Notes: generated by a model not told the origin, from the sequence alone. DNA of 64,000 nucleotides from Pseudoalteromonas luteoviolacea DSM 6061 (GCF_001625655.1 NZ_AUYB01000112.1:62001-126000), one strand, 5' to 3'; shown: positions 45,491 through 54,645, counted from the stretch's first letter. A program made the numbers and translations.

Positions 45491-46093
45491 TTAGTCTTTA
45501 TAACCCCAAGGTGCTTTAGGTGCTTTAACGGGTTTAGTCAGGTCAAAGTCCACACGGAACTCTCGCCCTTCGCGAACTAAACGATATGTAAACTTATCGT
45601 CATAGATGAACATTTGCCAAGTATTGCCAATTGACTGAGGGATACCTTGTGCAATAAATAGTTCTTTAGAGTACTGATCAGCTGGGAATGACTGAACCGT
45701 GTTAAAACCCGCATCCACAGTGTGGCCGCCATACATAGTAGAGATATCATCTGTACCATCTTTATGGCGATGATCATGCTTCAAACTTAACCCACTGCCT
45801 GTTTTAGTAATAATCCAAGTACGAGATGCGTCTTTACCCACGTGAAATGGCACTTGTAGCTCACGCTCATTACAACGGCGCACATGCATGACCAAGCGAG
45901 CTTCACTAAATGCACTTGGGCCTTGATTATCAACTGTCACTTTACCTTCGTAAGCTTTACCACAATGCGCTTTAATCTTGTCAAAAAATGTATCATGCGT
46001 AGGGATAGACACCAGTGGCGCAGGCCTAGCAAAAGCAGTGCTGCTTACGAGTACTGTTGCCGCCATCAAAAGAGAAGCAGAGAACTTATTCAT
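45491..46093 (-). CDS. Secreted protein of unknown function
   Basis: 200 residues with a classical signal peptide ending SSTAFA (cleavage near residue 22). The mature protein has two cysteines (HCGKA and RRCNE) that probably pair, and several His/Asp-rich turns (KHDHRHKDGTDD). I do not recognise the family. The start is ATG 46093 with AGGA 8 nt upstream; the open frame continues 45 codons upstream into the leuD terminator and is not a plausible start. It follows the leu operon terminator and is likely a separate unit. Confidence 0.68.
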   Translation of the reverse strand: MNKFSASLLMAATVLVSSTAFARPAPLVSIPTHDTFFDKIKAHCGKAYEGKVTVDNQGPSAFSEARLVMHVRRCNERELQVPFHVGKDASRTWIITKTGSGLSLKHDHRHKDGTDDISTMYGGHTVDAGFNTVQSFPADQYSKELFIAQGIPQSIGNTWQMFIYDDKFTYRLVREGREFRVDFDLTKPVKAPKAPWGYKD

Positions 46094-46114
46094 TAAATTG
46101 TTCCTAAAGATGAA

Positions 46115-46142
46115 AAGCCAAAGGCTAATTGGCCTTTGGCTT
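46115..46142 (-). terminator. Terminator of the leu operon
   Basis: AAGCCAAAGGC (46115-46125) and GCCTTTGGCTT (46132-46142) form a perfect 11-bp stem with a 6-nt loop. On the minus strand it follows the leuD stop by about 40 bp and ends in TTTTC. Confidence 0.75.
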
Positions 46143-46181
46143 GATGGCAAAAAAATGCGATGGGTGTAATGGTAGCCCGGA

Positions 46182-46781
46182 TTACTGCCAAGGCCTTGAA
46201 GCGGCAAGTTGCTGCTCAAATGCATCAATATGTTGGTTTAATTGCTCAGTTTCACCAATGAAATCGAGTCCGCTCAATAGCCTTGCTTTGATATCTGATC
46301 GAACCGAAAATGATATTGGTGCAAATTGCTCACTCTTGATTTGCTGGTTTTCGAGGTCAATCTCAACATGAACTTGCTGATGCTGCTCACAAACAGCAAA
46401 TAAGCTATCTAGCGTCTGTGCGTCCAGTGCAATACACAGCATCTGATTGTTACCACAGTTATTGAAAAAGATATCGGCAAAACTTTCGGCCAGAATGACT
46501 GTAAAGCCATATTGTTTCAATGCCCATGGAGCGTGCTCACGAGATGATCCACAGCCAAAGTTATCACGCGTTAATAGAACTGTAGCGCCTTGATAACGGG
46601 GATAGTTCAAAACAAACTCAGGATCTGTCTCACCGCTATCTAAATAACGCCAATCATAGAACAAAGCCTTATCAAACCCATCTCGACTCGTTGAGGTTAA
46701 AAATTGTTTTGGGATGATTTGGTCTGTATCCACATTGTTTTTATCCAAAGGGGCCATTAAACCTGTGTGATAGATACTCAT
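46182..46781 (-). CDS. leuD: 3-isopropylmalate dehydratase, small subunit
   Basis: 199 residues, normal length for LeuD. It pairs with LeuC to isomerise 2-isopropylmalate to 3-isopropylmalate. Motifs seen: DKNNVDTDQIIPKQFL near the start and the swivelling-domain signature NFGCGSSREHAPWAL (about residues 74-88). Its ATG overlaps the leuC stop by 4 bp (ATGA). It is the last gene of leuABCD, followed by a terminator. Confidence 0.96.
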   Translation of the reverse strand: MSIYHTGLMAPLDKNNVDTDQIIPKQFLTSTSRDGFDKALFYDWRYLDSGETDPEFVLNYPRYQGATVLLTRDNFGCGSSREHAPWALKQYGFTVILAESFADIFFNNCGNNQMLCIALDAQTLDSLFAVCEQHQQVHVEIDLENQQIKSEQFAPISFSVRSDIKARLLSGLDFIGETEQLNQHIDAFEQQLAASRPWQ

Positions 46782-48181
46782 GCCTGTGCTCCTCGAATAT
46801 CGGTGAAACGACCGGCTATAGCCGCAGCTGCGGCCATAGCTGGGCTGACTAAGTGGGTGCGGCCACCTCGCCCTTGACGGCCTTCAAAGTTACGGTTTGA
46901 AGTAGAGGCACAGCGTTTACCAGAGCCCAGACGGTCATCATTCATCGCAAGGCACATCGAACACCCCGGCTCTCGCCATTCAAACCCGGCAGCAACGAAT
47001 ATCTCTGCTAGCCCTTCTTCTTCAGCTTGCTGTTTAACTAATCCAGAACCCGGCACAATTAAAGCTTCAACGCCCGCAGCCACCGTTTGGCCTTTGACAA
47101 TCTCCGCTGCGGCTCGCAAATCCTCAATACGGCTGTTAGTGCAAGACCCAATAAAAACAGTATCGACTTTCGCATCTGATAATTTTTGCCCAGCCTCTAA
47201 GCCCATATACTTCAGTGCCGAACGCATTGAGTCAGCTTTAATTAAATCCTGCTCTTGATCAGGGTCTGGAATTGGTTCATCAATGCCAATGACTTGCTCT
47301 GGACTGGTGCCCCAAGTGACTTGCGGTTGGATATCTTCAGCGTTCATTTCTACCACTCGATCGAATTGCGCCCCATCATCCGAATGCAACGTTTTCCAAT
47401 ATGCCACAGCGTGTTTGAAATCTTCACCTTGTGGCGCAAACGGACGCCCTTCAAGATAGGCATAGGTAATCTCATCAGGCGCAATCAGTCCAGCTTTTGC
47501 ACCCATTTCGATGCTCATATTACACAATGTCATCCGAGATTCCATTGACAGCGACTCTATGGCACTGCCACAAAATTCAGCCACAAAGCCAGTACCACCA
47601 GCAGTGCCTAGTTCGCCAATCACAGCCATAATCAAATCTTTTGCCGTAACAGTCGGACGTAACTGACCATTGATCTTTATCTTCAATGACTTAGCTTTCT
47701 TCTGCTGAAGTGTTTGTGTCGCCAAGACATGCTCCACTTCTGAAGTACCAATACCATGTGCTAATGCCCCAAAAGCACCATGGGTTGACGTATGACTATC
47801 GCCACAAACAATGGTTGTTCCCGGTAGTGTGATCCCTTGCTCAGGCCCCATTACATGAACAATTCCTTGATTGATTGACGCTAAATCGTAAAGTTGAATA
47901 CCAAACTCTTGGCAGTTTTTCGCCAGTGCTTGTAGTTGATTCTTACTCACTTCACTGGCCGCATCAATTGAACGGCTTTTAGTCGACACATTGTGGTCCA
48001 TGGTCGCAAATGTTTTGTTCGGGCAACGCACAGGACGGTTTTTCTCACGTAGCCCAGCAAATGCTTGCGGGGAAGTCACCTCATGAACTAAATGTCTGTC
48101 GATATACAGCAAGTCGGTTTGTTCATTTATTTGAGTAACCACATGTGCTTGCCATATTTTGTCGTATAAAGTTTGTGCCAC
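46778..48181 (-). CDS. leuC: 3-isopropylmalate dehydratase, large subunit
   Basis: 467 residues, typical of bacterial LeuC. The 4Fe-4S cluster ligands are visible in FIGSCTNSRIEDL and in GCSMCLAMN. It also has the CGDSHTSTHGAFG substrate motif. It starts at GTG 48181 with AGGA 8 nt upstream. The upstream leuB stop is about 50 bp away, and the downstream leuD start overlaps. Confidence 0.96.
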   Translation of the reverse strand: MAQTLYDKIWQAHVVTQINEQTDLLYIDRHLVHEVTSPQAFAGLREKNRPVRCPNKTFATMDHNVSTKSRSIDAASEVSKNQLQALAKNCQEFGIQLYDLASINQGIVHVMGPEQGITLPGTTIVCGDSHTSTHGAFGALAHGIGTSEVEHVLATQTLQQKKAKSLKIKINGQLRPTVTAKDLIMAVIGELGTAGGTGFVAEFCGSAIESLSMESRMTLCNMSIEMGAKAGLIAPDEITYAYLEGRPFAPQGEDFKHAVAYWKTLHSDDGAQFDRVVEMNAEDIQPQVTWGTSPEQVIGIDEPIPDPDQEQDLIKADSMRSALKYMGLEAGQKLSDAKVDTVFIGSCTNSRIEDLRAAAEIVKGQTVAAGVEALIVPGSGLVKQQAEEEGLAEIFVAAGFEWREPGCSMCLAMNDDRLGSGKRCASTSNRNFEGRQGRGGRTHLVSPAMAAAAAIAGRFTDIRGAQA

Positions 48182-48230
48182 TTGCTACATCCTTCCTTTA
48201 AACGCTAATTAACGGGTTTACAGTTCGTTG

Positions 48231-49307
48231 CTATATACGATTCACAATCGCCTGTGCAACATCTAAGGTTGTGTACGCTGCTTCAGGGTAGATATCAGGG
48301 GTACCAATACCTTGCGCCACCGCTTCTGCAACCGCTTTTTCAATGCGTCTAGCCGCTGCGTCTTCACCTAGTGAATAACGCAGCATTAACGCTGCACTTA
48401 ATATTTGCGCGATAGGATTGGCAATGCCTTGACCGGCAATATCTGGGGCTGAGCCACCCGCAGGTTCGTACAGCCCAAACCCTGACTGATTCAAACTTGC
48501 CGACGGTAGTAATCCCATAGAGCCAGTTATCATGGCGCACTCATCAGAAAGGATGTCACCAAACAAGTTGTCGCATAACAGCACGTCAAACTGGCTAGGC
48601 TGTTTAACCAATTGCATTGCTGCATTGTCGATATAAATATGCTCAAGTGTTACATCTGGGTACTCTTTACTTACTTCAATCACCACTTCACGCCACAACA
48701 CGCTCGATGCCAATACATTCGATTTATCGACGGAGGTGACATGGTTACTGCGTAGTCGCGCAGCATCAAAGGCAAAACGCGCAATGCGTTCAATTTCTTT
48801 GCGGCTGTATTTTTGCGTATCAAATGCAAACTCTTCTTCGCCACTGCCATCACGACCTTTGTCACCAAAGTAAATACCGCCGGTCAACTCACGTACGCAA
48901 AGAATGTCAAATCCCTGCGCACTGATATCTGCGCGCAGTGGTGATGCCCCACTCAAAGCAGGTAAGAGCTGAGCGGGTCTTAAATTGCAAAATAGCCCGA
49001 AATGCTTTCTCAATGGCAATAAAGAAGCGCGCTCTGGCTGTTGCTCCGGTGGTAAATCAGCCCATTTAGGACCGCCGACCGAGCCAAATAAAATTGCATC
49101 CGCAGCTTCACATGCCGCAAGCGTTTGCGCAGGCAATGCTTCACCAAATTCATCAATCGCCGCGCCACCAATTGCCTGAGGGCTCATGCTTAGCGTAAAC
49201 GCAAACTCATCACTCACACGCTTTAACACCAGCTCTGCAGCGGCCATCACTTCAGGGCCAATGCCATCTCCAGCTAAAACTGCGACCTGATAACTTTTTT
49301 GACTCAT
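48231..49307 (-). CDS. leuB: 3-isopropylmalate dehydrogenase
   Basis: 358 residues, NAD-dependent oxidative decarboxylation of 3-isopropylmalate. It begins with the family's VAVLAGDGIGPEVM, has the catalytic RELTGGIYFG segment, the metal-binding DNLFGDILSDE, and the GSAPDIAGQGIANP NAD-binding loop. The ATG overlaps the leuA stop (ATGA, 4 bp), implying translational coupling. Confidence 0.96.
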   Translation of the reverse strand: MSQKSYQVAVLAGDGIGPEVMAAAELVLKRVSDEFAFTLSMSPQAIGGAAIDEFGEALPAQTLAACEAADAILFGSVGGPKWADLPPEQQPERASLLPLRKHFGLFCNLRPAQLLPALSGASPLRADISAQGFDILCVRELTGGIYFGDKGRDGSGEEEFAFDTQKYSRKEIERIARFAFDAARLRSNHVTSVDKSNVLASSVLWREVVIEVSKEYPDVTLEHIYIDNAAMQLVKQPSQFDVLLCDNLFGDILSDECAMITGSMGLLPSASLNQSGFGLYEPAGGSAPDIAGQGIANPIAQILSAALMLRYSLGEDAAARRIEKAVAEAVAQGIGTPDIYPEAAYTTLDVAQAIVNRI

Positions 49308-50851
49308 CCTGCTTTCCTTTGTTGCTTAAGATCAGACACTTTACGTGCCCTATCGATTAAATTATAAACTCGGATCATTGCTCGCACTGATGCCTCAACG
49401 ACATCCGACGCAAGGCCTGCGCCGTGATATTGGCGACCGTCGAACTTGGCAATGATATTCACTTGGCCTAAAGAACTCGCACCTTGACCAGTTGCTTCTA
49501 AGTTGTACTCAATGACTTCTACTGCGTGACCTGTGATACGTTCAATCGCTAAAAATGCGGCTTCTACAGGACCATTGCCTGTGGCAGCCTCTTGACTCAA
49601 CTCCTCACCAAGACTCATACCAACCGTTGCACTGGCGATGGATTGGGAGTTAGAAGATGCATTCACGAATTGCAGCTGATAAAACTCGTCTTGCTCTGCC
49701 AATTTATTAAAATGGATCATCGCTTCAAGGTCATAGTCATAGACGGTGCCTTTTTGATCCGCTAGCTCTAAGAAACTAGTGTAAAGCTGGTCCATATCAT
49801 AATCCGCCGCCTGATACCCCAGCTCGGATAAGCGATGTTCTATGACATGGCGGCCAGAACGCGAAGTCATATTCAACTGATTATTTGGTACCCCCACTGT
49901 TTCGGGTGCCATAATTTCATACGTATTTTGGGCTTTTAGTACCCCGTCTTGGTGAATACCAGAGCTATGAGCAAACGCATTTTCACCTACAATGGCTTTA
50001 TTTGGTTGCACTGGCATATTACAAATAGTCGCAACTTGCCGTGATGCTCGATAAATTTCTTCGCTGCGAATACCGGTATGTACTTTCAAATGGTCTTGGC
50101 GCATCTTCATGATCATCGCCACCTCTTCTAACGAGCAATTACCGGCGCGCTCACCAATCCCATTAATAGTGCATTCGATTTGCCTTGCGCCGGCTTGAAC
50201 GGCCGCAATAGAGTTGGCCACAGCCAAACCTAAATCGTTATGGCAATGCACGCTCAAACGCGCTTTATCTATATTCGCAACGTTGTTGCGTAAATGATGA
50301 ATAATCGCGGCGTATTCATCTGGTGTGGTATAACCCACAGTATCTGGAATGTTTATTGTCGTTGCGCCGGCACGAATAGCGCGATCAACAACTTTGCATA
50401 AATCGTCAAATGGCGTGCGCCCCGCATCTTCACAAGAAAACTCAACGTCATCGGTATATTGCAACGCCTGCTTAATTGAACGCTCGGCCATTTCAATAAC
50501 GTCATCTAACGATTTGCGTAGCTTATGTTGTAAGTGCAGTGGACTGGTTGCGATAAAGGTGTGAATGCGCGGCTGCTGCGCCCCTTTTAGCGCCAAACCA
50601 CAAGCTTCAATGTCTTTGGGCATAGCACGTGCGAGGCCACAAATTGCAGGTCCCTTCACTTCATTGGCAATACGCTGCACAGCTCTAAAGTCCGCAGGAC
50701 TTGAGACTGGAAAACCAACCTCCATCACATCAACATTGAGTCGGCTGATGGTGTGCGCTAATTGAATCTTGTCTTCTTCGGTCAAACTGGCTTTTAGCGC
50801 CTGCTCACCGTCTCGTAATGTTGTATCAAAAATCCAGACCTTGTCCTGCAT
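49304..50851 (-). CDS. leuA: 2-isopropylmalate synthase
   Basis: 515 residues, the first committed enzyme of leucine synthesis (acetyl-CoA + 2-oxoisovalerate). The N-terminal DTTLRDGEQALKASL and the metal-site SVHCHNDLGLAVANS are clear, and the C-terminal leucine-binding regulatory domain (about 390-510) is present, so feedback inhibition is expected. The start is ATG 50851 with GAGG 8 nt upstream; the open frame has six more codons without support. The gene lies behind a leader peptide and attenuator. Confidence 0.95.
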   Translation of the reverse strand: MQDKVWIFDTTLRDGEQALKASLTEEDKIQLAHTISRLNVDVMEVGFPVSSPADFRAVQRIANEVKGPAICGLARAMPKDIEACGLALKGAQQPRIHTFIATSPLHLQHKLRKSLDDVIEMAERSIKQALQYTDDVEFSCEDAGRTPFDDLCKVVDRAIRAGATTINIPDTVGYTTPDEYAAIIHHLRNNVANIDKARLSVHCHNDLGLAVANSIAAVQAGARQIECTINGIGERAGNCSLEEVAMIMKMRQDHLKVHTGIRSEEIYRASRQVATICNMPVQPNKAIVGENAFAHSSGIHQDGVLKAQNTYEIMAPETVGVPNNQLNMTSRSGRHVIEHRLSELGYQAADYDMDQLYTSFLELADQKGTVYDYDLEAMIHFNKLAEQDEFYQLQFVNASSNSQSIASATVGMSLGEELSQEAATGNGPVEAAFLAIERITGHAVEVIEYNLEATGQGASSLGQVNIIAKFDGRQYHGAGLASDVVEASVRAMIRVYNLIDRARKVSDLKQQRKAG

Positions 50852-50875
50852 TCCTATTTCCTCGCGCAAAATAAA

Positions 50876-50899
50876 AAACCCCGCTCGATGGCGGGGTTT
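50876..50899 (-). terminator. leu attenuator terminator hairpin
   Basis: AAACCCCGC (50876-50884) and GCGGGGTTT (50891-50899) form a strong stem; on the minus strand it is followed by TTTTTTATTTT. The upstream leader-end GGCGGGG can pair alternatively with the CCCCGCC segment, giving a competing antiterminator. Together with the leucine-rich leader peptide this is a textbook attenuator. Confidence 0.88.
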
Positions 50900-50925
50900 G
50901 CTATTTGGTTGCTCACGACACGCAA

Positions 50926-50997
50926 CTAAGCCCCGCCCTTACATAAAGTAAGCAGTAAGAGGTTAAGCAAAATTGACAGTAGCGTGATGTTTTTCAT
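50926..50997 (-). CDS. leuL: leu operon leader peptide
   Basis: A 23-codon open frame on the minus strand, reading MKNITLLSILLNLLLLTLCK then GGA and stop. Nine of 23 residues are Leu, including a run of four. Its stop lies about 27 bp before the attenuator stem. Ribosome stalling at the Leu codons when leucyl-tRNA is scarce would favour the antiterminator. It is too short for routine gene calling. Confidence 0.88.
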   Translation of the reverse strand: MKNITLLSILLNLLLLTLCKGGA

Positions 50998-51031
50998 TTG
51001 AGCAATCGTACCTGTTGATGAATTGACTATG

Positions 51032-51060
51032 TTTTAACATGCGTAAAAACCTCAGATCAA
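51032..51060 (-). promoter_or_regulatory. Predicted sigma70 promoter of the leu operon
   Basis: Minus-strand TTGATC (-35, 51055-51060), a 17-nt spacer and TTAAAA (-10, 51032-51037), placed about 35 bp before the leader-peptide ATG. The -10 is a weak match. The rest of the 50,998-51,215 stretch is A/T-rich with no gene seen. Confidence 0.45.
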
Positions 51061-51215
51061 GCATAATTTTTTCAAATTCATCGCTGAAAACAGACTTTAA
51101 AAGACAATAAAAACCAGATAAAACCAATTTTTTGAAATATAAATCCCAAAATCATGTTTCTTTTAGATTTATAATAGGCTTACTTCCCACAACCATTGGT
51201 TAAAAATTGTGGACG

Positions 51216-51243
51216 AAAAAAAACCGCCTTTTGGCGGTTTTTT
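51216..51243. terminator. Bidirectional terminator after fabR
   Basis: AAACCGCC (51221-51228), loop TTTT, GGCGGTTT (51233-51240), with A-run and T-run flanks on both sides, so it can function on either strand. It lies about 32 bp past the fabR stop. Confidence 0.8.
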
Positions 51244-51274
51244 CATCTGGATTCTATGCACTCAATGACTTTCT

Positions 51275-51886
51275 CTAATCTAATTCTTTCTGATAACCCG
51301 ATGCGCCTTTGGCGATATATCGCAATTGCCAAATTAAACGTTCAGTTAATTCCTCTCGCTGTGGTGGGTCAAGGTCAAGGGCTTCAGCGCCAGAGCTAAA
51401 TACAATTGTTACCATCGCTTCCGCTTGCATATACGCGTGATGGGCTTCCATTTTAGTTTCGGACTCAAGGTAATGGGCAAGTTCCAAAATAAAATGCTTA
51501 ATTTCTCGTGCGACAGCGGCACGAAATGCTGGGGATGTGCCTGAACGCTCTCTCAGCAATAATCGAAATTGGTTGCTAGAAGTTTCTATGAATTCCATAA
51601 ACGTCAGAACAGAAGTATTGATAACACTGCCGCCATTTGCAATTCGACGACGAGCTTGACGCATCAACTGACGCAATGTTAACCCAGCTTCATCCACTAA
51701 AGTTAAACCGAGTTCATTCATATCCTTAAAGTGGCGGTAAAAAGAAGTTGGCGCAATACCCGCTTCGCGCGCAACTTCGCGCAGACTCAAATTCGAAAAG
51801 CTATGCTCAGCACTTAGCTGATTAAATGCCGCCTCAATAAGCGCTTGTCGCGTTTTTTGCTTTTGTTGTGCACGCACGCCCGACAT
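51275..51886 (-). CDS. fabR: FabR, TetR-family repressor of unsaturated fatty acid genes
   Basis: 203 residues. The N-terminal TetR helix-turn-helix is clear (about residues 10-55: TRQALIEAAF, SLREVAREAGIAPTSFYRHF). FabR senses the balance of saturated and unsaturated acyl-ACP/CoA and represses desaturation or fabA/fabB genes. Identification rests on this sequence pattern, on the adjacent sthA (also next to fabR in E. coli), and on the perfect AGCGTACA..TGTACGCT palindrome in the divergent intergenic region. The start ATG 51886 was chosen over a TTG one codon earlier; GGGGG lies upstream. Confidence 0.87.
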   Translation of the reverse strand: MSGVRAQQKQKTRQALIEAAFNQLSAEHSFSNLSLREVAREAGIAPTSFYRHFKDMNELGLTLVDEAGLTLRQLMRQARRRIANGGSVINTSVLTFMEFIETSSNQFRLLLRERSGTSPAFRAAVAREIKHFILELAHYLESETKMEAHHAYMQAEAMVTIVFSSGAEALDLDPPQREELTERLIWQLRYIAKGASGYQKELD

Positions 51887-51966
51887 CAATACCCCCTACA
51901 ATTTTCACTCTAATGTGCTCTTTGGGCAGTCTAATACTTGACGGCGCAAGAATGAAATACTATTTT

Positions 51967-51984
51967 AGCGTACAAGTGTACGCT
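51967..51984. promoter_or_regulatory. FabR-type operator
   Basis: AGCGTACAAGTGTACGCT is a perfect 8-2-8 palindrome that matches the FabR operator core I recall from enterobacteria (AGCGTACA-N2-TGT-CGCT). It lies 13 bp before the desaturase ATG and about 80 bp from fabR, so it is placed to repress the desaturase and possibly fabR itself. Confidence 0.8.
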
Positions 51985-51997
51985 GAGATTTTGAAAA

Positions 51998-53131
51998 ATG
52001 AAAAAACCGCCGATTCTTTGGACTAATGTGATATTTTTTAGTCTGTCATTTTTAGCCGCCGTCACCCTCGTGCCTTGGTACGGGTTCGAGTATGGTTATA
52101 CCCTTACTCATTGGCTCGCATTTGTTGCCTGTATGTTTTATGCAGGAATGTCTATCACTGCTGGGTATCATCGATTGTGGGCACACAAAGCCTATGAAAC
52201 ACACCCAGTGATCCAAGTCTTTTTTGCTTTAGGCGGTGCATTTGCATTGCAAAATAGTATCTTACATTGGAGTAGTGACCACCGCGTCCACCACGGCCAA
52301 GTTGATGATCCTGTAAAGGATCCATATGCTGCAACACGCGGTTTTTGGTACAGCCACATCGGCTGGATGCTGCGTGATTACCAAGGTGAAAACTATGGTG
52401 ATTACAGCAATGCACGTGATTTGCAGCGCAACAAAATTGTGATGTGGCAGCACAAACATTACTTAAAACTTGTACTCTTAACCAATATTGGTATTCCACT
52501 TTTACTTGGCCTTGCCCTAGGTGACGTATTTGCCATGCTATTGTTAGCCGGTGTACTACGTTTGGTACTAAGCCAGCATTTTACCTTTTTCATCAATTCT
52601 CTGGCTCACATCTGGGGAAGCCGACCTTACACAGAAAAAAACACTGCTAGAGACAATGGCTTCTTGGCCTTGTTAACTTATGGCGAAGGCTATCATAACT
52701 TCCATCATATCTTTGCCAGCGATTATCGCAATGGCATACGTTGGTACCACTACGACCCAACAAAGTGGATGATCCGTGTTTTGGCATACCTAGGTTTAGC
52801 AAGCAAACTGAAGCGTACCCCTGTGGAGCGTATTGAAAAAGCCAAAGCAGAAACCCTGTTAAATAAAACAAAAGTTACCCTAGCAAAATTGCCTTTAGCT
52901 CAAGATAAGCTTACATTGTTACAACAAGAATATGATTTGCTTCTGAAAAAACTTCAGCACTTCTGTGCAATTCAAAAGCAAGTACTCGAAGCTAAAAAGC
53001 ATGCCGTGTTAGAACAATGCGAACAGTCAGCTCTACATAAACAGTATTTAGAGTTAGAGCAAGCTTGGCATACACAAAAACAGGCGTGGTTGGCACTTAA
53101 CTCGAGGCTGTTAAAAGGCGCAGCAAGCTAA
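51998..53131 (+). CDS. Membrane acyl-lipid/acyl-CoA delta-9 type fatty acid desaturase
   Basis: 377 residues. The three histidine boxes of the di-iron membrane desaturases are present: HRLWAH (about 58-63), HRVHH (about 94-98) and HNFHH (about 232-236). Hydrophobic pairs flank them (about residues 10-50 and 155-195). It would introduce a double bond into saturated acyl chains to keep membranes fluid, under FabR control. The C-terminal 100 residues (about 275-377) are a charged, leucine- and glutamine-rich coiled-coil-like extension beyond the catalytic fold. The next gene, sthA, is 43 bp downstream on the same strand and may be co-transcribed, supplying pyridine nucleotide balance. Confidence 0.9.
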   Translation: MKKPPILWTNVIFFSLSFLAAVTLVPWYGFEYGYTLTHWLAFVACMFYAGMSITAGYHRLWAHKAYETHPVIQVFFALGGAFALQNSILHWSSDHRVHHGQVDDPVKDPYAATRGFWYSHIGWMLRDYQGENYGDYSNARDLQRNKIVMWQHKHYLKLVLLTNIGIPLLLGLALGDVFAMLLLAGVLRLVLSQHFTFFINSLAHIWGSRPYTEKNTARDNGFLALLTYGEGYHNFHHIFASDYRNGIRWYHYDPTKWMIRVLAYLGLASKLKRTPVERIEKAKAETLLNKTKVTLAKLPLAQDKLTLLQQEYDLLLKKLQHFCAIQKQVLEAKKHAVLEQCEQSALHKQYLELEQAWHTQKQAWLALNSRLLKGAAS

Positions 53132-53174
53132 CCTAGCTGTAAAACGGCCTCCCACTAGCAAGTAAGGCGAGGCC

Positions 53175-54611
53175 GTGACAAAATCCAAAGAGAAACCAAC
53201 TGAGACTCCCGCGCAGTCATTTCAATATGATGCCATCATCATAGGTACCGGCCCAGGTGGCGAAGGTGCTGCCATGAACTTATCAAAAAGCCAAAAAAAA
53301 GTGGCTGTAATTGAAAAACAAACATCCGTCGGTGGCGGCTGCGTGCATTGGGGTACCATTCCTTCCAAAGCTTTGAGGCACTCTGTTAGCCGTTTAATCG
53401 AGTACAAATCAAACCCGCTTTATCGCTTCACAGAGCGCCCAAGGCGTCTCACTTTTCAAGATATTTTGAATCATGCTAGTGATGTTATCGGTAAACAATC
53501 TTCTTTGCGTTCAAGTTTTTACGACCGTAATCGCATTCATATGTATCAAGGAGAAGCCAGCTTTGTGGACGCCAACACCGTACGTGTTACGCATCTTGAC
53601 GGCTCACAAGACACGCTCAGTGCAAAAACCATTGTCATTGCGACTGGCTCAAGGCCTTATCGCCCACCTGGCGTCGATTTTGACCACCCACGTGTATATG
53701 ACAGTGACACCATCTTAAAGTTAGAGCATAACCCGCAACGCGTAATCGTTTATGGAGCAGGCGTGATTGGCTGTGAGTATGCGTCTATTTTCAAAGGACT
53801 TGGTGCAAAAGTCGACCTTATTAATACACGTGATAGATTGCTGTCTTTTATGGATGATGAAATTTCAGATGCCTTGAGCTACCACTTTTGGAACAGTGGC
53901 ATTGTGATCCGCCACAACGAAGAATATGCCAAAGTTGAAACATCTGACAAAGGCGTGATTTTACACCTACAATCAGGCAAAAAAGTCAAAGCCGACTGTA
54001 TTCTTTGGGCCAATGGTCGCACAGGTAACACTGACAGTCTTAACCTTGAAGCCGTTGGCCTAAAAGCAGATGGCCGTGGCCAATTGCGGGTCAATGAATA
54101 CTATCAAACTAAAGTCGACAATATTTATGCAGTAGGTGATGTGATTGGTTACCCAAGCTTAGCTAGTGCAGCCTTCGATCAGGGACGAATTGCTGCAAAC
54201 GCCATTGCCAACGGACAATGTGACGAGCGTCTGATAACTGATATCCCTACCGGAATTTATACCATTCCTGAGATGAGTTCGGTTGGGAAAACAGAGCAAG
54301 AGTTGACCGCAGCAAAAATACCGTATGAAGTAGGTAGAGCTCAGTTCAAACATCTTGCTCGTGCCCAGATTGCGAGCACAGAAGTCGGGAGCTTGAAAAT
54401 ACTCTTTCACACCAAAACCAAAGAGATACTCGGTATTCATTGCTTTGGTGAGCGTGCCTCAGAGATTGTCCATATTGGGCAAGCCATCATGGAACAAAAA
54501 GGCGAAGGTAACAACGTTGAATACTTCGTCAACACCACCTTTAACTACCCAACTATGGCAGAAGCGTATCGTGTTGCCGCACTTAACGGCCTAAACAGGC
54601 TGTGCGACTAG
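53175..54611 (+). CDS. sthA: Soluble pyridine nucleotide transhydrogenase
   Basis: 478 residues (E. coli SthA is 466), a cytosolic FAD flavoprotein exchanging hydride between NADPH and NAD+. The FAD-binding motif is IIIGTGPGGEGAAM, and GGGCVHWGTIPSKAL shows a single Cys at the position where related disulfide reductases have two, as in SthA. A second nucleotide-binding GAGVIGCEYA and the FAD-contacting YAVGDVIGYPSLA are clear. It starts at GTG 53175 with AAGG 7 nt upstream. Its N-terminus has about 18 extra residues rich in Lys/Thr/Glu. Confidence 0.93.
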   Translation: MTKSKEKPTETPAQSFQYDAIIIGTGPGGEGAAMNLSKSQKKVAVIEKQTSVGGGCVHWGTIPSKALRHSVSRLIEYKSNPLYRFTERPRRLTFQDILNHASDVIGKQSSLRSSFYDRNRIHMYQGEASFVDANTVRVTHLDGSQDTLSAKTIVIATGSRPYRPPGVDFDHPRVYDSDTILKLEHNPQRVIVYGAGVIGCEYASIFKGLGAKVDLINTRDRLLSFMDDEISDALSYHFWNSGIVIRHNEEYAKVETSDKGVILHLQSGKKVKADCILWANGRTGNTDSLNLEAVGLKADGRGQLRVNEYYQTKVDNIYAVGDVIGYPSLASAAFDQGRIAANAIANGQCDERLITDIPTGIYTIPEMSSVGKTEQELTAAKIPYEVGRAQFKHLARAQIASTEVGSLKILFHTKTKEILGIHCFGERASEIVHIGQAIMEQKGEGNNVEYFVNTTFNYPTMAEAYRVAALNGLNRLCD

Positions 54612-54622
54612 TTTAACTAGAG

Positions 54623-54644
54623 CTTGGCTGCACTTGCAGCCAAG
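54623..54644. terminator. Hairpin between convergent sthA and barrel-protein genes
   Basis: CTTGGCTGC (54623-54631) pairs with GCAGCCAAG (54636-54644) across a 4-nt loop. It lies in the 34-bp gap between the two stops. T-tracts are weak on both sides. Confidence 0.55.
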
Positions 54645-54645
54645 T

